This document shows, piece after piece, positions 56,986 through 64,000 of a stretch of DNA of 64,000 nt. The notes beneath the pieces are model-generated. The model ran no database searches and was not told where the DNA came from. It saw only the letters and a program-made list of their open reading frames with translations. The stretch's first letter is position 1. Every line of letters begins with the position of its first letter. Made by a program: the position numbers and the translations under genes. This DNA comes from Phaseolus vulgaris (Eukaryota; Streptophyta; Magnoliopsida; Fabales; Fabaceae): contig NC_023757.2 of NCBI RefSeq assembly GCF_000499845.2, positions 7,788,447 to 7,852,446 on the forward strand, read 5' to 3'.

Positions 56986-59900
56986 GTTGAGCAAAAAAAT
57001 GTATGAATTAATTATGATAGTTTGTGATTCTAGATAACCTCAATGTAAGGAATTGACTTGGTTTGGCCATAAGAAACATTAAACTTGAATAAGCATAAAA
57101 TTTCTATGTAACAATAGCAAAAGAAATCGCAAATCTTACAATCCCAAGGACATGTGTTGTATATTGTTTATTTTGTACTTTATTATTTTGTCAAAGTTTC
57201 AACCTTACTAAATATTATATTAGGATTATTATAGTTATTTAAATATATATATATATATATGCAACCAAATTTTATCAATTTCTCACTTCACTTTGAAGGA
57301 TATTGCTACTTTGTTAAATTTTAATTTCTTGTGAAAACTACAATCATCAATTGTACTGCATTTGATTATGTTAATATAGCTTATTTGATAGGGTTCAAAT
57401 TCATGAAAGAACCTTCCAACCTCATTCACACTCTATATACTTCAATAATCGTTCTTCACCATTAAGCATTAAGTATACTATCAAATCAATAGAACTTGAA
57501 TTTCAAAGAAAGCATGCATTCATAAATAATAATAACTCAAGAAATATAACATTACTTTCCAATCCCAATAGGATAAATTTAGCAACTTGTGATAAATCTT
57601 ACAATGGAGCACAATGATGTTATCCGTCAGTAATTATTGACAGTCTTACTGAAGGATATATTCGTCAGTAATTACCGACACCACAAAAATTCAGTCAGTA
57701 ATTATTACCGACAATGTTTTTACCTATGGATTTGTTGTCGTAGATTTTCCGTCAGACAAATTTTTGGTCTTACCTTCGGATTTTGATCATCGGTAATAAG
57801 CTCTTTTTCTTTGTAGTGACCTAAGAAAAGCAAACATGGATCCCTAAATGCTATGGGCTAGCTCCAACTCAGGATGTTTTACCTTAAGATTTGTCTCAGT
57901 TTCAGCCTCTAGGCTCTGGTTTTGTAACCTGATTTATCTATGTTTTTGCCATTGTTTGAGCTTCATTGCTCTTAGCCCATTAATGAGGTGTCAAGACCTC
58001 TCTATTTCTAGAGTTTATTGAGGAACTCAAGTAGATTCAACTTTCGCTCAACTCAGGGTTAATCTGCTCAGCGAATTTTCTTTCTTTATTCTGAAGAAAC
58101 CTTTTGGCTTTAAGCTCTCTTTTGGGTTTCAACAGATTCAAAGGTTCTTGGTTTTGCAAGGATTCACTTCAAGCCAAGCCCAATGAAATCCTTTCTTAAT
58201 TATGAAATCTTCTTAGGCTAAAGATTCATTTCAAGTCAAGCCTAAGCAAATCTAATGCCTTTATCTTTTGGTTCAGGTTAACTCCAATCCCTTTCTGATT
58301 GAATATGAACTTTCTTTATTGTGTAGGACTTTTTTCGCTCAACCCATTTGAATTCATTTAGCCTTCTAAACCCTGTAAATCTTTTATCCATCTGGCTTCA
58401 ATTTGCACAGCGCATGCCTTCAATGCCTAATGCTTTGGAGACAATCTGCTTAGCCTATTTTTATGCGCTGGACTGATTAGTCATTTTTATGCTTCTATTT
58501 GTTTGCTATTTTTCCTCTTTTTCTACAAAAATCTTCAGATTCTTTTTCTTCTCTTCCTCTTTTGAGTTAAGCTTTGTTTTGTGGGGATTTACATGCTTTT
58601 CAGGTTGTTTTCCTATTTATTTTACTCATCATTCATGCCTAGTTTGCTATGATTTTTTACAATCATTTTACCTTTATCAAGATCCAAATTGTTTCTAAAC
58701 AGAATAATAAATTTTTTATTCATCCTTTTTAGGGTTGACTTGAACGACGCTATAATTTCTTTTAATTACTTATAGCATTTACTAGACATATTACACTGGT
58801 TGACATATTACACCGATTGGAAGGAACAATTGGCGTAATATGTCATGCTCCCAACTATATTTTTTGTTAAACTTATTTTTTTTACTCTGAAAAGAACATA
58901 TTAAACCAGTTGGTCCTTCTAAACAGTGTAACATGTGTCAAATATTTACGAAAATGTCGCTGCATTTTTGTTTACACCAATTCTTATTTTGTGTGTTTTT
59001 TTTTCAGGTGGATCCATAGCCTAGTAGATGCTAATCACAAGTTGTTGCAAATAAGGTGACACCCACAGTCGGATCTGGGGTCATATCCTTTTGAAGGGAG
59101 AAACCTGATGGATGACCATCCACAAGTTTCAAGTCACCACATACAAGGTTAAGAGCAAAACAATGAACAACATAAGTAAAATGTCTTAGTATGTATAAAA
59201 TTGTAAAAAACAAGTAGAATAGCTATGGTACTTGTCTCACTTAGTGTTAATATAATTTAGAGTTTAGGATTTAAAATTTAGATAGAATAGTAATATAGTT
59301 TTGCACTTTTTAAAAGCACTATGTTAATGTAACTTTCAACAAGAAAATTATAGCAATTTTCACTTCTATTTATTTCTTAATAGAGTACTCTACTTAAAAG
59401 AGTTATACCCAGTATGTTTGAATACCGTTCTTTGAGGTACTAAAAAACTTAACACAATATTTTGTTTGTTTTTATATGAGTTAGATATTTGGATCAAAAC
59501 CATGATTTAAAAAAAAGACTAAGACCATTAGAGAAATCCTTACCAACTTCATGCGTTGTGAATAAAACCAAGACCATCATTTGAAGACCCGACTAAGTCC
59601 ATTAAGCTATGCTTATCAACAAAACAATCAAAGCATTTAAACATCTAGTGGAGAGAGGGGGAAAAGTCAAACACTGTATTGTTTTTTCATTTAATAAAAT
59701 AGTTATGATATTTATTATTTAATTTTTTATTTTTACTTAATGAATACACAACACGCAAGTGTAAATTAATTAAAAATTAGATCAAAATAAAAATGTAAAA
59801 CTAACAAAACAGTAATTAATATTGTCTTAAAATTTAAAAAATGAAGTACATGTGAATAAAACATTTCATAATTAAAAAAAAAATTACGAGTGAATTAAAA

Positions 59901-60030
59901 TAGATGCTGATATATTAACACTGTAGACACTAAAAACAAACATTTAACATATTAATAAATTAATATTTTATTTTTTTATTTAAAATATTATTATATTATT
60001 ATAAATAGTTGTTAAATGTACGTTTTTCAC
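56986..60030. other. intergenic with a CACTA end fragment; no gene
   Basis: Apart from the CACTA-type end at 57625-57818, no gene is supported. 57820-58720 is less AT-rich, with repeated TTCAAGCCAAGCC-like words, but has no recognisable protein. At 58793-58850 there is an imperfect palindrome ACATATTACACCG ... GGCGTAATATGT. Confidence 0.5.
57625..57818. mobile_element. CACTA-type terminal fragment
   Basis: On the reverse strand it begins CACTACAAAGAAAAAGAGC at 57818. Inward it holds several repeats of GTCGGTAATTACTGAC-like motif in both orientations, the arrangement of a CACTA terminus with subterminal binding sites. No matching opposite terminus or 3-bp duplication was found, so it is probably truncated at the left. 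Confidence 0.55.
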
Positions 60031-60036
60031 TGTTTA

Positions 60037-60312
60037 TATTACAGTAAATAAAGATGATGAATATTCCTTGCCTGATGTGATGCTGTAGTGTACGTAATTG
60101 TACGTAATCGTAATGAAAAAAAAAGGTTTTGATAAACCCTACTTGTAGAGAAAACTAAATATAAAATAAACTTTTATTCACTTGTATATTAAAGAGTAAA
60201 ATACATGTGTATATATAAGAGAAAGATTAAGACCTAACTAAAATAGAAAAGGAAAGTTGGGCTAAAGAAACAAAACCCAATAATTTACAATAGAAAATTA
60301 AATATGTTAACA
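60037..60312 (-). mobile_element. copia solo LTR of the 7378-11770 family
   Basis: 276 bp, the reverse complement of the LTRs at 7378-7647 and 11516-11770, roughly 85-90% alike by eye. It runs from TATTACAGTAAAT to AAATATGTTAACA. It keeps the 15-bp segment missing from 11516-11770. No internal element sequence adjoins it. Flanks GTTTA and TTTTA agree at 4 of 5 bases. It ends 183 bp upstream of the phospholipase start codon, so it forms part of that gene's proximal upstream region. Its own promoter would point away from the gene. Confidence 0.88.
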
Positions 60313-60418
60313 TTTTATAAAAAGTCAAAGAAACTTCTTCCAATTAAAATAAGACGAACAGAAGTAGGTCATTGTTTAAGAAGTAGCAAAATATGTAAGT
60401 TGATGAAGGCATGTACAC

Positions 60419-60432
60419 ATATTATATAGAGA
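60419..60432 (+). promoter_or_regulatory. TATA box of the phospholipase gene
   Basis: TATTATATAGAGAG lies about 70 bp upstream of the start codon and gives a plausible short leader. It is the only good TATA between the solo LTR and the ATG. Confidence 0.5.
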
Positions 60433-60495
60433 GAGTATGCAATAGATATACAAAACAAACCTACCAACTTGATAGGTTTGAGTTGAAGAAGATCA

Positions 60496-62942
60496 ATGGG
60501 TAGCATTGCAAGAAAATGGAGAGAACTTAGTGGGAGAAGCAATTGGAAAGGTCTGCTAGACCCTCTAGACATTGATCTTCGTCGTTACATAATACACTAC
60601 GGACAACTTGCTCAAGCTACATACGATGGTTTCAACTCAGAAAAAGCATCAAATCTTGCTGGGAACAGTAGATATTCTAAGAGGGAGTTCTTCGGCAAAG
60701 TTGGCTTGGAAAATGGGAACCCTTTCAAGTATTTGGTGACCAAGTTTCTGTATGCAACTTCCAAAGCCAGTGACTCTGAGAAGTTTCTCTTGAGGTCGTT
60801 TTCGAAGGACGCTTGGAGCCTGCAATCGAATTGGATAGGGTATGTTGCTGTTGCCACTGATGAAGGGAAAGAAGCATTGGGGAGAAGGGACATAGTGGTT
60901 GCTTGGAGAGGAACCATTCAGGCTGCGGAATGGGTTAAGGATTTTCATTTCCATTTGGATCCTGCGCCGGAAATTTTTGGTGATGCTGCTTCTGCAGAAC
61001 TGCACCATGGTTTTTACTCTCTTTACACCAGCAAAAACCCTGGTTCAAAATTCACTAATACCAGTGCTAGAAACCAGGTAACATTACTGATTCAAGGAGA
61101 ATTCTACAAGTTGACGCTTTTTTTTTTCTATGCATATTTCAAACATGGTATTTTTAATACTTTCACCGTAAAATATTGGAAGTAGACTTAATTTTTTTAA
61201 TGATTAGATACTTTATATTTGGGGAAATGATTATGTAATGAAAAATCCTTGTTTAGTAGCTGCATACAAGAACTTGTCAGATCAATGTTAATTATTATAT
61301 CTTGAATGAGATTAATCTATAACATAAAAAATTCATAATAGGAGAAAAACAAATTCATTTTTCTTAAATACAGTTTCTACTTTAAGTATTGTTGATAACC
61401 TAATTAAAAATAACCTCATCGAAAATGATGAGTTAGGTTTTCAAAATTAGCTCATTTAAATTTGATTGAAAAGTAGTTTGTTAAAATAATTTTTAGAAGA
61501 CATATAAGGGTATGGATTTAACACATAGTAAATAATAAATATGTTTTCTATCGTATTCTTACTCTGTTTCCTTTAAGTTGTAAATTCATTTTTCATATAA
61601 AAAAATTAAGGAATAGTCTAAAATATGTTCATAGAAGTTACTTTTATATAAGGTTATAATTTATCGATATAAATATTTATAACTTCTTATATTAAAAATC
61701 GTGTTCCTTAAATATTTCCTAAAAGGAAATGTTATTTCTTTTATAATTATAGTAAATAGAAAGAAAAGGAAAGAAACGATGGAAAAATTTAAAGAAAAAT
61801 ATTTTCATTTTATTCAGCAATAAATTTTACATATATGCATTACTTTCCAATCTAGATCTAACTATGGAGTGATGTATTTTTTTTAATTATAAATAATGTT
61901 AAATATATTTTCCGTGCATTTATTTTAACACGAAATTAATTTTTTTCTTAATCCAAATTTTAGTCCAAGTAATTGTAGTACGGAAATAATTTGTATAAGT
62001 CTTTTTATGTGCATGAAATTAGTTCAATTTTTTCCAATTCATTAACCCATTAAAAATAGTTAAGGTGTGCATTAGCCTACAATAAAAACAATAACAAATT
62101 TTAAAAAAATTAATAATTATTTCCGATGAAAAATAACCCAATACAATTATTTTTATACTACAAATAACTGGGATGATATATAAAGTTTAAACCAAGAATG
62201 AATATATTATAATACAAAGACAAAAACATACTTAAAATGTTAAAAAAATGTTTGAAAATTCTCTTTGAAGCATTGATAGTGGAGAGAGTTTCTGTAAATA
62301 ATTTGTATAAGGAAAATTTTTCAGGTTCTAGAAGAGGTTGGAAGACTGGTGGAGGAATACAAGAATGAAGAAATTAGCATAAGTGTGACAGGGCACAGCT
62401 TGGGTGCTGCACTTGCAACTTTAAATGCAGTGGACATAGCTGCCCAAGGATTGAACAAACCAAAAGGCCAACCTCAGAAAGCGTGTCCCGTCACTGCATT
62501 TGCATACGCGTCTCCTCGTGTAGGAGACTCAAGCTTTGAGGACGCCTTCAATGGCTACAAAGATCTGCGAGCACTGCGTATTCGTAATGAAACGGATATT
62601 GTCCCGGTTAGTCTCCTTCTAGGCTTTTCCGATGTGGGGGAGGAACTACTGATCGACACTAGAAAATCCAAGTTCTTGAAGGAAGGGGTGAGTGCGCATA
62701 ACTTGGAGGCTTACTTGCATGGAGTTGCGGGAACGCAAGGGAAAAAGGGAGGGTTCAATTTGGAGGTGAATCGTGACATTGCACTTCTGAACAAGGGCAT
62801 GGATGCATTGAAAGATGAATATCTTGTTCCTGTGGAATGGAGGGTGCAGGAGAATAAGGGTATGGTTCAGCAATTAGATGGTACTTGGAAGCTTATCGAG
62901 AAAAATGAGGATGGTTTTCAATCCATACATTCCAGTTTATAA
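60496..62942 (+). CDS. PLA1-II: class II phospholipase A1 (DAD1-like lipase family)
   Basis: Two exons, 60496-61077 and 62325-62942, separated by a 1,247-bp GT-AG intron in phase 0, giving 399 residues. Plant class II PLA1 enzymes hydrolyse the sn-1 acyl bond of phospholipids or galactolipids. They lack a chloroplast transit peptide; none is seen here, so a cytosolic enzyme is expected. The N-terminus ([38 protein letters not shown]) is diagnostic of the group. The Ser-Asp-His triad is visible: nucleophile elbow GHSLG with Ser219, Asp285 in NETDIVP, His319 in [10 protein letters not shown]. The oxyanion-side motif VVAWRGT is present. The end [19 protein letters not shown] matches the family, and the length is normal (about 400). 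No disruption. The start is the first ATG after the TATA box, at the family's usual position. Confidence 0.95.
61078..62324 (+). other. intron of the phospholipase A1 gene
   Basis: 1,247 bp, GT...AG, strongly T/A-rich, with a TTTTTCAG acceptor. It joins CAG to GTT with no codon split. No inserted element is recognised in it. Confidence 0.93.
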
Positions 62943-63800
62943 GTTTATTTTGTATCCAATTTCAGGTTTGGACTGGTTGTTCTTGTTGTGTTCGCAAATA
63001 GCGTGAATAATGCTTTTCAAAATGTATTGCTGGTATATTGTATTCCTCAAATTTGAATGTATTGAATTTGATTATATTTTAATATAAGATCTATTTGAAC
63101 TTAAAATAGAGCATTTAAGTATGCTGAGGATTTGTTATTTTAATTTAAGTCTAGTGGAGGTTAATCAAATTGAAGCTAATATTTTAGAGTCATTTCTCAG
63201 AGGGGATGCAATTACCATTGACCTAAATGATATAAAGACTTTGTTACGTGAAAACTAACTTATGACCAAGTTGACATAAAAAAAAAAACTTTATTTATTG
63301 TTTTAAATAAAGTGTCATTTGAGTCAGACATTATATATATAATCAATATATTAAAAAAAATAGCATTCTTGATGAGGACCGGTGTTTCAAAGTCCATTAT
63401 TCACCAGATGATCACAAGGAGTAGAGCTCAAGTCATGGGAGCTGAGTATCAACTAGTTTCCTTATTTTAATTCCAGTAGAGTATGGTCTATTTAGCATAA
63501 TAGATAGGTGTAGTTATCATTTTAACTTGTGTTTAAGCCCTTTAGGAAGGAAGGTTACCCTACCTTCTAGAAAACCTAGCCAAAGGGGCAACATTGACCT
63601 TAGTCAACCCCATCACACACACTCCAAGTGGTGTGTTCATCCATTCCCATATCCATAAGCTTTCCTTTCCTTCATCTTTTCATTTCTTTTCCATTACGCC
63701 ATCTATCTTCCTTTGTGTTCTTCTCTTTGTTTCATTTTCCATTAGGTCATTTTCATCTTAATTGCTTCCTTTAATGTATAATGTTTACAAGCAAACTGCT
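62943..63800. other. 3' flank of the phospholipase gene, no further gene
   Basis: The gene's 3' untranslated region probably ends within the first 150 bp. No clean AATAAA is present; AATATAAG at 63081 is a weak candidate. No other coding region is supported. Confidence 0.5.
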
Positions 63801-63807
63801 TCAGTTT

Positions 63808-63875
63808 AGTCAGGATTCGAACCCAAGTCTTTCCAGTGACCAGGGGAAGCATTAACCACTAGACCAGACAAGTTC
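63808..63875 (-). mobile_element. tRNA-like sequence, probable SINE head
   Basis: On the minus strand it has a perfect RNA polymerase III B box GGTTCGAATCC (63813-63823). An A-box-like TGGTCTAGTGGTTAATGC lies 26-43 bp upstream of it (63849-63866). A proper cloverleaf does not close: the T-stem has mismatches and no acceptor stem is seen. It is therefore a degenerate tRNA or the tRNA-derived head of a SINE, not a working tRNA gene. A SINE tail could not be delimited. Confidence 0.45.
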
Positions 63876-63884
63876 TTTGGTCAT

Positions 63885-64000
63885 ATTATCATTTTTATTA
63901 TACTTATACATATTAATATAATTTATATATATTAATATAATTAATAATAATAATAATAATAAAATAAATTATATTTATATTATTAATATTATTAATATTA
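63885..64000. repeat. AT-only simple sequence at window end
   Basis: Mixed (TAA)n, (TTATTA)n and TATA runs to the end of the window, including about five consecutive TAA units near 63945-63960. The array may continue beyond the window. Confidence 0.8.

Noticed and set aside
57820..58720. Possible gene region because it is less AT-rich
   Set aside because: No frame longer than about 70 codons and no recognisable protein on either strand.
63808..63875. Functional tRNA gene
   Set aside because: T-stem mismatches and no acceptor stem; better read as a SINE head or tRNA relic.
1..64000. CRISPR arrays, operons, bacterial promoters or defence islands
   Set aside because: No regularly spaced identical repeats with unique spacers. 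Spliceosomal introns and plant transposons show this is plant nuclear DNA.

Overview
The window is plant nuclear DNA, most likely from a legume of the soybean/bean group. The evidence is AT-rich intergenic DNA with GT-AG introns, abundant Ty1/copia, CACTA, PIF/Harbinger, MULE, LINE and TRIM sequences, and a long SIRE-like LTR with repeated AAATCTGTT-type words of the kind known from Phaseoleae. The legume assignment is inference; the plant assignment is firm. No bacterial or organellar features are present.

Only two host genes are well supported. One is a small CLE-family peptide-hormone gene (12611-12820, +). The other is a two-exon class II phospholipase A1 (60496-62942, +). Nearly everything else is transposable elements or their remains.

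Layout. 14-3549: minus-strand copia element with near-identical LTRs, whose reverse transcriptase and RNase H have been cleanly deleted. 5824-6240: palindromic CACTA-type MITE. 7378-11770: plus-strand copia element with intact RT/RNase H but almost no gag. 12611-12820: CLE gene. About 15010-26060: an old minus-strand En/Spm-type (Transposase_24-like) gene, split by a SIRE-like solo LTR (15376-17081, TSD CATCC) and by a 7.9-kb CACTA element (17229-25138, TSD TAA). That CACTA element carries a tnp2-type transposase and a second, multi-exon gene ending in a Ulp1-like peptidase. 26997-31756: a second, non-autonomous CACTA element. 31790-33900: minus-strand LINE interrupted by a TRIM solo LTR. 34999-35380: MITE-like inverted repeat. 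36532-36898: complete TRIM. 38560-45237: plus-strand LINE interrupted by a PIF/Harbinger element (39560-44807). 47000-48080: copia remnant. 49380-50219: MULE transposase remnant. 50690-51110: palindromic repeat array. 54080-56985: third LINE remnant. 57625-57818: CACTA end. 60037-60312: solo LTR of the same family as the 7378 element, about 180 bp upstream of the phospholipase gene. 63810-63875: tRNA-like, SINE-like sequence.

Insertion order can be read from target-site duplications and nesting. Several transposases (CACTA, Harbinger, MULE) are inactivated largely by nonsense codons that look like C-to-T or G-to-A transitions, as expected for long-methylated silenced elements. I did not find a convincing undescribed biochemical system. 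The most distinctive items are the CLE peptide with an unusual C-terminus, the precise RT-deletion copia derivative, the CACTA element with a Ulp1-like gene and an in-frame tandem duplication, and the two-level nesting structures.
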